Assembly (NCBI GenBank): GCA_003427395.1
Contig: BFEA01000061.1
Location: forward strand, 2,368,858 to 2,392,137
DNA length: 23,280 nt
Source: Chara braunii
Lineage: Eukaryota; Streptophyta; Charophyceae; Charales; Characeae
Direction: 5' to 3'
Within the stretch, counting starts at the first letter, position 1. The number at the start of each line of letters is the position of its first letter. A model generated the notes under the pieces. The model was not told where the DNA came from and did no database searches. It saw only the letters and a list, made by a program, of their open reading frames with translations. The position numbers and the translations under genes are program-made. This document shows, piece after piece, positions 10,225-18,788 of this stretch.

Positions 10225-10293
10225 GAAGTGTCTCGTGGCCTGAAATTGGGTCCCTTGAAAAACTTTGTTGCAAAACGTGCAACGGAGCATCAT
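10225..10293 (-). other. BED-type zinc finger of the hAT transposase
   Basis: The minus strand encodes CTFCNKVFQGTQ followed by an ATRHF segment. This has the Cx2C pair, aromatic residue and His expected for a BED DNA-binding finger. The expected downstream Cys or His is not evident; NYF is found where NYC or NFC would fit. Confidence 0.65.
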
Positions 10294-10466
10294 GACCCCC
10301 TTGTTGTCGACCTTCTAACCGACAACCAGGTACTGATACACAGGGGAGCGGGCCCTGAATGTGTCCTGCACATGGTCCGCGGCAGCCTCATGCTGATGGC
10401 GTTGTGCCCTCCCCATGTCGACCACCCTGGTGAGACAACCCTCGCTGACTTCCCCCGACCACACCG

Positions 10467-10592
10467 CTGCAACCCAACCCCTGTTAACCGCTGCCCGCCG
10501 CAGGGTCCCCCTTCCCCCAACCTCCCCCCCTGCAATCCAACCCTCCTTGACCGTCGCCCGCCTTAGGGTCCCCCATCCAGCACCTCCCATCG
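10467..10592 (-). repeat. 63-bp tandem duplication near the transposase N terminus
   Basis: Units starting at 10467 and 10530 share the ctgca-ccaac opening and an agggtccccc end. The period is 63 bp, or 21 codons, so the reading frame is kept. On minus they encode two copies of a GTLRRA(A/T)V element. Confidence 0.75.
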
Positions 10593-10656
10593 TCTCCCCC
10601 GCTCGCGTGAACCCGTGCGCAGCCGACCGAACCACCACAAACGCACCGCCAGCCCG

Positions 10657-10740
10657 CGCGTTAAACTGCGTTTAACGCCGTTCAAATGCATTAAAACGCG
10701 TTAAATCGCGTTTAATGCCGTTGAATTAAAAATTCAACGG
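10657..10740. promoter_or_regulatory. Palindromic GCGTTTAAC motifs and hairpin upstream of transposase
   Basis: Two units with the core gcgttaaa..gcgtttaa.gccgtt start at 10657 and 10697, 40 bp apart. They are followed by a perfect hairpin (10718-10727 with 10731-10740, 3-nt loop). They sit just beyond the presumed 5' end of the transposase gene, where hAT elements often carry subterminal transposase-binding repeats. That function is an inference. Confidence 0.5.
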
Positions 10741-10871
10741 CGTCATTCGGGACCGCTCGTGCCGGTTCCCAGCCATCGCCGCGCACACTCCTCGCTCCAC
10801 GTTCGTCGAGTCGCCGCCGCCGCTCCGCTGCGCTCCACGCTCCCTGCAACAGCTGTCTCCCTCTCCCTCCC
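10741..10871. other. GC-rich stretch with no assigned function
   Basis: Unassigned sequence between the hairpin and the CT microsatellite. Open frames here run into the microsatellite and the gap and are not credible. Confidence 0.5.
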
Positions 10872-10915
10872 CCCCTCTCTCTCTCTCTCTCTCTAACTCT
10901 CTCTCTCTCTCGCAC

Positions 10916-10954
<39 letters not shown>

Positions 10955-10985
10955 CAATCTCTCTCTCTCTCTCTCTCTCTCTCGT

Positions 10986-11061
<76 letters not shown>
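10872..11061. repeat. (CT)n microsatellite
   Basis: Long CT arrays are broken by three short variants (aactc, gcacacaa, gtgcaa), then run into the assembly gap. Confidence 0.97.
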
Positions 11062-11986
11062 NNNNNNNNNNNNNNNNNNNNNNNNNNNNNNNNNNNNNNN
11101 NNNNNNNNNNNNNNNNNNNNNNNNNNNNNNNNNNNNNNNNNNNNNNNNNNNNNNNNNNNNNNNNNNNNNNNNNNNNNNNNNNNNNNNNNNNNNNNNNNNN
11201 NNNNNNNNNNNNNNNNNNNNNNNNNNNNNNNNNNNNNNNNNNNNNNNNNNNNNNNNNNNNNNNNNNNNNNNNNNNNNNNNNNNNNNNNNNNNNNNNNNNN
11301 NNNNNNNNNNNNNNNNNNNNNNNNNNNNNNNNNNNNNNNNNNNNNNNNNNNNNNNNNNNNNNNNNNNNNNNNNNNNNNNNNNNNNNNNNNNNNNNNNNNN
11401 NNNNNNNNNNNNNNNNNNNNNNNNNNNNNNNNNNNNNNNNNNNNNNNNNNNNNNNNNNNNNNNNNNNNNNNNNNNNNNNNNNNNNNNNNNNNNNNNNNNN
11501 NNNNNNNNNNNNNNNNNNNNNNNNNNNNNNNNNNNNNNNNNNNNNNNNNNNNNNNNNNNNNNNNNNNNNNNNNNNNNNNNNNNNNNNNNNNNNNNNNNNN
11601 NNNNNNNNNNNNNNNNNNNNNNNNNNNNNNNNNNNNNNNNNNNNNNNNNNNNNNNNNNNNNNNNNNNNNNNNNNNNNNNNNNNNNNNNNNNNNNNNNNNN
11701 NNNNNNNNNNNNNNNNNNNNNNNNNNNNNNNNNNNNNNNNNNNNNNNNNNNNNNNNNNNNNNNNNNNNNNNNNNNNNNNNNNNNNNNNNNNNNNNNNNNN
11801 NNNNNNNNNNNNNNNNNNNNNNNNNNNNNNNNNNNNNNNNNNNNNNNNNNNNNNNNNNNNNNNNNNNNNNNNNNNNNNNNNNNNNNNNNNNNNNNNNNNN
11901 NNNNNNNNNNNNNNNNNNNNNNNNNNNNNNNNNNNNNNNNNNNNNNNNNNNNNNNNNNNNNNNNNNNNNNNNNNNNNNNNNNNNNN
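11062..11986. other. Assembly gap (925 N)
   Basis: The undetermined bases are flanked by a CT array on the left and, close by, a GT array on the right. Reading frames drawn across it are meaningless. Confidence 1.
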
Positions 11987-12001
11987 ACAACCACCTCTTT
12001 C

Positions 12002-12002
<1 letters not shown>

Positions 12003-12071
<69 letters not shown>

Positions 12072-12113
12072 TGTGTGTGTGCGTGTGTGTGTGTGCGCGT
12101 ATGTGTGTGTGTG
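12003..12113. repeat. (GT)n microsatellite
   Basis: GT repeats with a few GTAT and GCGT interruptions begin shortly after the gap. Confidence 0.97.
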
Positions 12114-12120
12114 CAGAGTA

Positions 12121-12352
12121 ACACAGAGTAGAGTAGAGCTTGGCATTGACTCTAGAGTAGCACAAAGTAGCGTAGAGTAGCGTCGAGTAACTCAGTCGCC
12201 GCCCAGTATGTGCCCAAGAAGTAGTTTCTATATGTTGTAGAGTAGCACAAAGTAGCGTAGAGTAGTTCAGTTGAGTAGCTTAGAGTGTCGAACAGACATC
12301 GACTCTAGAGTAGTCCAGTATGTGCCCCAGAAAGTAGTTTCTATACGTTGTA
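12121..12352 (+). repeat. Imperfect tandem repeat rich in GAGTAG / GCACAAAGTAG
   Basis: Two diverged copies contain gactctagagtag, cagtatgtgccc and agtagtttctata-gttgtag (about 12147-12240 and 12299-12352). A second arrangement, gagtagcacaaagtagcg, occurs at about 12154 and 12239. I see no coding content. Confidence 0.7.
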
Positions 12353-13254
12353 GCGGCGCTGGACTGGTAGCGCATCACGCGCAAGCCCGATACCTCGTGT
12401 GGTAGGGCTAGTAACACGCTTTGGTACCGGCGCTAGCATGTGGGCCCGATACAAGGCCTGCCGCGACGCCGCCCGAGACAGTTCAACTTCTAAGAGCAAA
12501 CAATCAGCAGACGATCGAGACCGTCGTGGAGTGTAAAATTGTAGGGCCCTGATCGTCTGAATGTCACAAACCAAAAAATAACGATAGTTATATATGTAGG
12601 GAAAACCCAGGTCTACTCCCGTCAGTGTCTAGAAAAAAGGCGGTCCCACTACCGCCACTACATTCGGACCTCACCTGCCGAGCCTAAGGCAAGGATGCTA
12701 CAAAAAACTTCAAAGGAGGGTCCTTGCCTTTTGGTCCGTAAATCTTTTTTGAAGTCCACAAAACTGTCCTTCGAGGGACCTGTATTTTTTTTGGTCCATT
12801 TGTATCCGACCCAAGCGCGTGGTTGTCCCTCATGTCCCACATCCTATTGCATGCGGTAGTGGCATGGTGCCGCTGTCGGAGTAGAACCCCTTACAAAGGT
12901 ATCTGCTCGGAATTTTCAATGTCGAGCATTGCCCGACTGTTGATGAAATTTTGTTTGAAAGATTTGACTCGATAAGAATACGGCTTTGCCAAAGTCTATT
13001 CATACATGATCGACGACCGAGAGGCTAAGACTTTTCACCTAAAGTTCTAACACTTGCAACCTGTGAGGGCGACGACGAGGATCTGTGGTGTGAGTGACTG
13101 GCCCCCACGTTTGGCGAGGGCCCACAGACATGTGTTTAGTTGAAATACTAAGTCTATACTTATTAAAATTGTGCAGCCGCGCGATTCGGGGTCTAAAGAT
13201 GTACGGTTGCGGCGTAGAAAGATATAGATTATCATTTTTTTATTTTTTTTTCTT
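12353..13254. other. Unassigned DNA with one short inverted repeat
   Basis: No recognisable gene. A 10-bp perfect inverted repeat (12686-12695 with 12721-12730, aaggcaagga) brackets a 25-nt interior. Short open frames on both strands have no family resemblance. Possible old transposon remnant. Confidence 0.5.
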
Positions 13255-13460
13255 AAGAGTCATAATGTTGCGGACCCAGCCAGGGCTCGATCCCTGGTCC
13301 GCGGGTTACCACCTGCCAGGCTACTATTCTATTTTTTTTTGGAGTCTCTGATCTCTAGTTCCTGACTGTTGGCCCCCTCTGCAGTTGGCGCCCGTTCTCA
13401 AATCCCGCCTCTGCCACTTTCGGATTCCGTACTTGGCACCACCGTTGCCATCGCCAATGC
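13255..13460 (+). mobile_element. LTR- or leader-like module A of a Ty3-like element
   Basis: It contains a near-palindrome ccagggctcgatccctgg (13280-13297), then ctgttggccccctctgcagttggcgcccg and a ggcaccaccgttgcc segment. The same ordered motifs recur in module B (18499-18720). Its place ahead of gag fits the 3' part of a 5' LTR plus leader. A TGG-starting string such as tggcgcccgtt could be the primer-binding site, but I could not match it to a specific tRNA. Confidence 0.5.
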
Positions 13461-13462
13461 GT

Positions 13463-13470
13463 AGGTAAGT
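13463..13470 (+). promoter_or_regulatory. Consensus 5' splice-site-like motif AGGTAAGT
   Basis: An exact match to the eukaryotic donor consensus lies between the leader module and gag. It could allow leader splicing, but an 8-mer also occurs by chance. Confidence 0.25.
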
Positions 13471-13479
13471 TACCAGCAA

Positions 13480-14037
13480 TCTTTTATTCCTTCTTCCTCT
13501 TCTTTCTTCTCCTCCACATTTCGTCTTCTTCTTCTTCTTCTTCTTCTTCTTCTTCCTCGACGTCGTCCTCCTTTTTCCTTCCTCCTCGTCTTCTTCTTCC
13601 CTCCTCTTCGCCTTCCCCCCCCGATCCTCTCTTCCACCTGCTGCCTACCCAGTCCCATTTCCCACCCTCCCGCGACTTCGCGATTCCCGCACGATCCCTC
13701 CGCCCTTCCTGACCCTGATTCCCGCAAGATTCCCCACGCGCTTCCCACTCGATTCCTCGATCCCGACTCCCCCCCCATCCCCATTCCTCGCCCTTACCCC
13801 GACACCAAACGGGATCCCCTTTCCCCGACATTCCCCCCCGCTGGGTCTTACCCCCCGACTTACCCCGACCTTGACCACGCCCAACTGCGATTGCGACTCC
13901 CCCACCTCCCTCCCCAGCTGCGCACCCCCCGCTCCGACCTTCCACCCCCGACTTCCTCCTTCCCATGCGCAACCCGCCCGCGATCCCCCGAGTTCCTGTC
14001 CCCCCCTTGCGCGACTTTCCCCCCCACGTTCCCCTCT
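13480..14037 (+). repeat. Pyrimidine-rich leader with (CTT)n
   Basis: Nearly pure C/T on plus, with a CTT array at about 13522-13555 and later cgattcccgc- and ccccgac-like motifs repeated loosely. Purine-rich open frames on minus (Gly, Arg, Glu runs) are compositional. Confidence 0.8.
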
Positions 14038-14075
14038 CTATCATCATCATTATCATCATCATCATCATCATCAAT
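14038..14075 (+). repeat. (ATC)n microsatellite
   Basis: A run of atc units with one att variant, ending at atcaatc. Confidence 0.9.
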
Positions 14076-14500
14076 CTACCCGTGCCCTACCTACTACGCT
14101 ACCACCCAATCAATCGTAGCTACGATTGGTCCGCCCTCGATTTACATAAAAACTCATTTTATTATTATTATTATATATTTTTTTGGAATCCATTTTGATT
14201 TTTTTGTAAATTTGAAAATACTCAATCAACTATCTTTCTTGACATTTCTTTGTCAAAAGTATTTTCTTTTCAAAATTTTTGCAAATACGTAGGATTAATC
14301 ATTCTTTTTCGTCATTTCTTCTTCAAAATTAAAAAATGATTTTAATTATTTTTTTTCAAAATCTTTGTAATTAAAAATATTTAAGAATTAATTTAAACTC
14401 TTTTTCAACATTTTTTTTTCAAAAAATATTTATAATTATTATTATTATTATTTTTTAAAATTACGAAAATAATTTTAATAAATTATTTTTGGGAATTTTT

Positions 14501-14756
14501 CTAGGCTACCAGAGTGGCCCGGGGTCACTTGCCCGACCGGGGCAAAAAAAATAAAAAAATAAAAATAAAAAATATATTTTTAGATTTTTTAAAAATTTTT
14601 AAATTTGGTGAAGCATTTCGATGTGGCCCTGAGGCAACGATTTTTCATGTTATTGTGCATAACATTTTTTTTTTTTTTTTTTTTTTTGCAGGGACCATCC
14701 TTGGTCCATGTGTGGCCTGGCCACCCGGGACAAGGGTGGCCCGGCTGGTAGCCTAG
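14501..14756. mobile_element. MITE copy 1 with 8-bp target-site duplication
   Basis: Terminal inverted repeats ctaggctaccag (14501-14512) and ctggtagcctag (14745-14756) are perfect over 12 bp. The flanks carry the same 8 bp, GAATTTTT, at 14493-14500 and 14757-14764. The interior has an A-rich stretch, a T run and a gtggcc-rich right end, with no coding potential. Duplications of 8 bp are typical of hAT-class elements, so it was probably mobilised by a hAT transposase. Confidence 0.9.
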
Positions 14757-15016
14757 GAATTTTTGTAATTTAAAAATATTTTAGAATTAACTAAATTCTT
14801 TTCTTTTGGATTAATCAATTATTTCTCAACATTTCTTTTTCGAAATTCGCAACTACTTTTACTTCATTATTTTTCTTTTTGTTTTTGCTATTATGAATTC
14901 CTCAATTAATTTCAAGTACATTCAATTAATTGACGACTGAATTATTCTTTTTATTCGAAATTAATCATCCTTTTTCAAAATTTTAACATCTTCTTCTTAT
15001 AAAATTCCTGCAAAAT

Positions 15017-15291
15017 CTAAGCTACCAGAGTGGCCCGGGGTCACTTGCCCGGCCGGGCCAGCAAAAAAAAATAAAAATAAAAAATTAATTACTTTTTTAA
15101 TTTAATTTTTATTCTAAATCTGGTGAAGAATTTTGATGTGACCCTACGACAAAAGTTGTTTAGTTTATTTTTCTGCATAACATAGTTTTTTTTCGGATGT
15201 TTTTTTTTTTTTTTTTTTTTTTGCTAGAACCTTCCCTGGTCCTTGCACGGGCTGACCACCTGGGACCCGGGTGGCCCGGCTGGTAGCCTAG
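15017..15291. mobile_element. MITE copy 2 of the same family with its own 8-bp duplication
   Basis: It aligns with copy 1 from end to end: gctaccagagtggcccgggg, an A/T-rich interior, tggtgaag-tt-gatgtg-ccct, the T run, and gtggcccggctggtagcctag. The left end is ctaag instead of ctagg. The flanks TGCAAAAT (15009-15016 and 15292-15299) are identical, showing an independent insertion event. Confidence 0.9.
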
Positions 15292-15466
15292 TGCAAAATA
15301 CCTTTTCAATTTCACCAGTTATTCTTAGAAAATTTAAATTACAAATTAATCTAATTCAAAATTAATTCTTGTTTGGTGAATTTTATTTGGAATTACCTTT
15401 ATTGCTAAATCAATTGATGACATTCTACTCGTGTAAATACGACCCCCCCCCTCCCCCACCCCGGGC

Positions 15467-17420
15467 ATGCCACGCTCAACCAAAAACTTTCAACGCGCAG
15501 CCGCCAACGCTGCCGCTGCTGCCGCCGCCTCCACCTCATCTGCTGCTCACGCCTCAGCCACAGCTACCACCGCTTCCTCCCCCACCATGGCCCAAACATC
15601 CAACATTGATATGTCCGACATCTGCTCCGACTCCGTCGACAGCATCGCCCGCAACCTCGCGGACGAGCAAACATCAGCACCCGATGTCGCCATTGACCTC
15701 GCGACTCTTTTCCACATGATGACATCGCTCCAGTCATCCATGGACGACATCAAAACATCCGTTTCCACCATCTCTGGTCGCGTGACCACCATTGAAAGTC
15801 ACACCCCGCCATCCAGGTCGTCACCACCACATCCCTCCCCCACCTTGATTGCCACCTCCCTTCCTCCATCTTCCGCCTCCACATCTACACCAATCACCCC
15901 GTTCCCCATGTCCACAGCCCTCTCCGCTAGCACGTCATCCACACCCCCCGCTTCATCCACCCCCACCCCCACCCCCACCTTGGTCACGATGACAACCCCT
16001 GCCGTCACACAGTCATCGACCATTCCCTCCCAGTCAAAACACCTCATGACTTCATGCACTATCACTTCCACCCATACCCAGATCACCCCCACATCGAAAG
16101 CCCTGCTCCATATTATCCCAATACCTCCTCCGTCCACACTCCTCCCGACCAATCCCACTACCGACTTCACCCGGGTACCGTCCTCCTGACCCAAACTTGA
16201 TTTCAACACCCTCGCCATCACAACACCCTTAACGGGTAACATTCCCCCATCCTTCCGGTCAACGGATATCCTCTCACCGGCCTTCCCCACGAGGACGTCT
16301 TCGTCTTTCTCAGCAAACTATACGATGCCTTCTCCCTTCACAACGTCCCTGTTGCATACTGGCTCCCTATTGCCAACACCAGGCTACAGGAAGGCGCCGC
16401 TCATTGGTGGTATACCGAATGAGCTAACCGCTAACACACAAACAAGGAACCTCATTCCTTCCTTCAGTGGGCCTCATCACCTGCACATTCCGACCACAAA
16501 AGATGGTGGATGACTACTTTGAGCAACTCTGTTGTCTTCGACGGAACGGCCCGACTGACCACTTTGTCCAATACGTCCGCTTGTTGTGGCAACACATCCC
16601 CCTTGACTACGTCAACGATGCCACATTCTTCTCCCGCTTCAAACGGGGATGCCACAAGGACCTGGCCGCCTCCCTCATCCACGACCCCCCAATGTGCCTC
16701 TCTGATCTCCTCAACACCGCCATTCACCTAGACAAATTCCACACCCTGTACAAGGATGCACTCACATCCACCCCACCCCGCCCACGATTCTTTCATAACA
16801 TTCGAGTCACCGACGAAACCTCTCGCTTTGCCTCCTCGGACGAGTTCGCTGCCCCCACCCGGACATCCTCTCCGACCCACTCGACACCACATCACTCTCC
16901 TTTGATGAACTCTTTGCCATTCACGTTATGCGGAATGGAAAGGAGAGAACGCTTCAGCCGTCCTCCCATGAGCACCCACCCAACCGGTGGAGACGAAACT
17001 CACGCTGGAGGAGCGAACCTATCTCCAAGCAAAGGGTGGTTGTCTCCGGTGCTGACAATTAGGACATCTAACAGCCATTTCGTCAAAACGGACATATTAT
17101 ATTTTTTGAACGAAATCAAAATTGACTTTTTTTGCCAAAATCCGGTCGGAATTTTTTGCTCACGGGGGTCCGGCGTTCCCAAAACGCCGGACCTCCCTGG
17201 TCTATGGTTGAGACCAGATACAAAAAAAAAAAAAAGTATCTGGTCTCAACCATAGACCAGGGGGGTCCGCCGTTTTGGGAACGCCGGACCCCCAGGAGCA
17301 AAAAATTCCGACCGGATTTTGGCAAAAAAAGTCAGTTTTGATTTCGTTCAAAAAATATAATATGTCCGTTTTGACGAAATGGCTGTTATCTATAGAAAAA
17401 ATGTCCAAATGCCGAAGAAT
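15467..17420 (+). pseudogene. Ty3-like gag (decayed, interrupted)
   Basis: Gag forms the particle that packages retrotransposon RNA. The start ATG 15467 opens 240 codons of Ala/Ser/Thr/Pro-rich N-terminal sequence, with a short helix-like segment around LATLFHMMTSLQSSMDDI, to a TGA at 16187. Capsid-like sequence then continues in other frames: GYPLTGLPHEDVFVFLSKLY and LQEGAAHWWYTE (16264-16420), then DDYFEQLCCLRRNGPTDHFV and FFSRFKRGCHKDLAASLIHD (16503-16760), as in Ty3/gypsy capsids. SFDELFAIHVMRNGKERT is in a third frame (16874-16985), followed by a TLEERTYLQ segment leading into a CCHC zinc knuckle. That knuckle is cut by the insertion at 17071-17387 and resumes at 17393. At least four frame changes make this non-functional. 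Confidence 0.8.
17071..17387. mobile_element. Near-perfect 317-bp foldback element inside gag
   Basis: The arms 17071-17220 and about 17236-17387 are reverse complements with only a few mismatches. They meet at a 13-A run (17221-17233). Outer ends read acagccatttcgtc and gacgaaatggctgtt. The flanking ATCTA is repeated at 17066-17070 and 17388-17392. Both strands give mirror-image open frames, which are by-products of the palindrome. No transposase is encoded. Confidence 0.92.
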
Positions 17421-17980
17421 TCACACGTCAGGCACCCAGGTCCGCAGCCCCACGACCCTCCGCCTCCGCATCCGCCACTCCCGGTTCCTCCTCCTCATGA
17501 ACATCATCCCCAGTATCACCATGAACTTGTCCCGGCATCGACGACTAGTCTGTCGGCCATCCCATCGGTGACGATCTCCACCCCACCGGTGACCCATTTG
17601 GCATCGACAATACGTCTGCCTCCCCTCTCTCCGGTGCCGCACATCCCACTAGACGACCCCCAGGCGTCGCAACCCTCGTCGCCTGACGCCCCCCTCACTG
17701 CCACATGTTCCGCAACCCTCCTTCCAAATTCATCCTTTGTCACCTTCTCTGATGTTGTTGAGGAACAAGCCCGACTTGATCGGTTTGTCCGATTAGACAA
17801 TGAACATCGCCGTCTCAACACCATTATCTCCACCGCCAACTCATCATGCTTTCACCTCAAATTCATCACCTCCACCCTTGGTGCGTCTACGACTAAGTTC
17901 CGGGCCCTCTTCGACATTGGAGCCACTGATAACTTCATCATTGACGCGTGTGTCGGGAAAGCCGGTCTTACCTCTACCGG
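17421..17980 (+). pseudogene. Gag-pro linker and N-terminal half of aspartic protease
   Basis: A Pro/Ser/His-rich linker is followed by EEQARLDRFVRLDNEHRRLN and then FRALFDIGATDNFI (around 17901-17942). This matches the active-site loop of retrotransposon aspartic proteases, which process Gag-Pol. The catalytic loop is normally DTG or DSG; here the codon after Asp (17916-17918) is ATT, giving DIG, which should impair catalysis. The frame is broken at 17981 by the insertion. The C-terminal half is at 19412-19811. Confidence 0.75.
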
Positions 17981-18094
17981 TTCAACAGAAAAATTATGGG
18001 AAATTTTCATCAAGTTTTCAACTTGCTCACAAGTTGGAACCAACATTGGAATTACGTGAAATGATGCGGCCAATCGTTTAGGAGGGTCGGGTCC

Positions 18095-18200
18095 ATGTTT
18101 CCAACCGTTTACCAACATGCGGCCTACATGTTTTCAACATGTGATCAACGTTGGTCCAACATGTTTCCAACATGTGTGTGTTGGAAAATTTTTGGTCTTA
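18095..18200 (+). repeat. Cluster of CAACATG / CATGTTG motifs
   Basis: Repeated ccaacatg, ttcaacatgt, caacgttgg and tccaacatgt motifs lie within about 100 bp, in both orientations. They are followed by an inverted pair (tagttcacta-tgcg near 18213, cgcagtagtgaac near 18276). Confidence 0.6.
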
Positions 18201-18435
18201 AGTTCCCAACATTGTAGTTCACTATTGCGTGGAAACGGCAGCGCTAACGACCTGTTTTCACCTTATTGTGGCCCGCAGTAGTGAACCGTGATGTTTTCAC
18301 GGACACATTGATGTTGTGTGCGGGGTTGAGAACATTGATTGGTGAGATATATAACGAGACCGTGAGATTTGTAGAAAAAAAAAAAAGCCTGAGTGTGCCA
18401 GACTGTCGCGTCGGACTTTCACCGACTCATTAGGG

Positions 18436-18462
18436 GTTGTGTGTGTGTGTTTTTTTGTGTTT

Positions 18463-18502
<40 letters not shown>
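18436..18502 (+). repeat. (GT)n microsatellite
   Basis: GT repeats with short T runs sit just upstream of module B. Cys/Val-rich open frames here are artefacts of the repeat. Confidence 0.93.
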
Positions 18503-18505
<3 letters not shown>

Positions 18506-18720
18506 GGACTCAGCCAGGGATCGATCCCTGGTCGGCGGGATACTACCCGCCAGCCTGCTATTTTATTTTATTTTTCTTGTTTTCCTTCTCTTCGGTTTCT
18601 GCCTGTTGGCGCCCTCTGCAGTTGACACCCGTTTTCAAATCCCTCCTTTTGGCACTTTCGGATTTCGACACTTAGCGCCATCCGACATTCTGGCGCCCAG
18701 ACTCAGACCTGCTCAGTTCA
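18503..18720 (+). mobile_element. LTR- or leader-like module B
   Basis: It has the same ordered motifs as module A: cggac-cagccaggg, a perfect 18-bp palindrome ccagggatcgatccctgg (18514-18531), a cgggatac-acc segment, ctgttggcgccctctgcagttg, tttcaaatccc and cactttcgga. Module A lies 5.2 kb upstream in the same orientation. The two are clearly homologous but diverged. Confidence 0.7.
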
Positions 18721-18757
18721 GTCCTGAGGCAATTGCACTTCCGCCCTTCGGACTAAA

Positions 18758-18788
18758 CTTGAGTCCGGTGTTAAAGACCGGACTCAAG
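18758..18788 (+). repeat. 12-bp-stem hairpin
   Basis: Positions 18758-18769 and 18777-18788 pair perfectly around the 7-nt loop gttaaag. A second perfect 9-bp stem follows at 19009-19017 with 19026-19034. In an LTR such hairpins can belong to the RNA leader or the polyadenylation region; the role here is unknown. Confidence 0.8.

Larger units (their letters stand above)
6577..10638 (-). pseudogene. hAT-type transposase (BED finger, DUF659-like, hAT dimerisation region)
   Basis: hAT transposases cut and paste DNA with an RNase H-like DDE core in the nucleus. One minus-strand frame runs from about 10638 to about 7320, with stops at 10315, 9370, 8338 and 8065, then a shift near 7320 into a frame running to 6577. 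Counting from 10638: BED-like zinc finger LRCTFCNKVFQGTQ at residues about 115-140; LLSDGRKS, matching the first catalytic Asp region, at about 390; ICTDSVSAYVG, the second Asp region, at about 455; a CSVH (CxxH) element at about 485; and the dimerisation signature AERNWAVHEGIHTKKRNQL at about 788-808. The last Cys of the finger seems replaced (NYF), and DGW reads DGR. After 8065 an acidic, Ala/Glu-rich tail of some 490 codons follows. That stop could be the true end, with the tail being compositional, but the tail's charge pattern argues for coding. No terminal inverted repeat was found on the left. Confidence 0.85.
14100..15440 (+). other. AT-rich leader interrupted by two MITE copies
   Basis: Outside the two MITEs this stretch is strongly AT-rich and contains no credible coding sequence. 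The composition changes abruptly back to C-rich at about 15443, just before gag. Confidence 0.7.

Noticed and set aside
10712-12165. Long open frames spanning the N gap (Arg-Glu, Thr-His, Ser-Leu or Cys-Val repeats)
   Set aside because: They exist only because N is read through and dinucleotide repeats lack stops.
13484-14074. Gly/Arg/Glu-rich minus-strand open frame opposite the pyrimidine-rich leader
   Set aside because: Purine-only composition suppresses stops, and there is no domain or biased codon signal.
17116-17341. Two nearly identical 69-residue proteins on opposite strands
   Set aside because: They are mirror images created by the palindromic foldback element.
13255-18720. Modules A and B as the two LTRs of one retrotransposon
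   Set aside because: The protease that starts before B continues after it (19412-19811), so B lies inside an insertion rather than at the 3' end.
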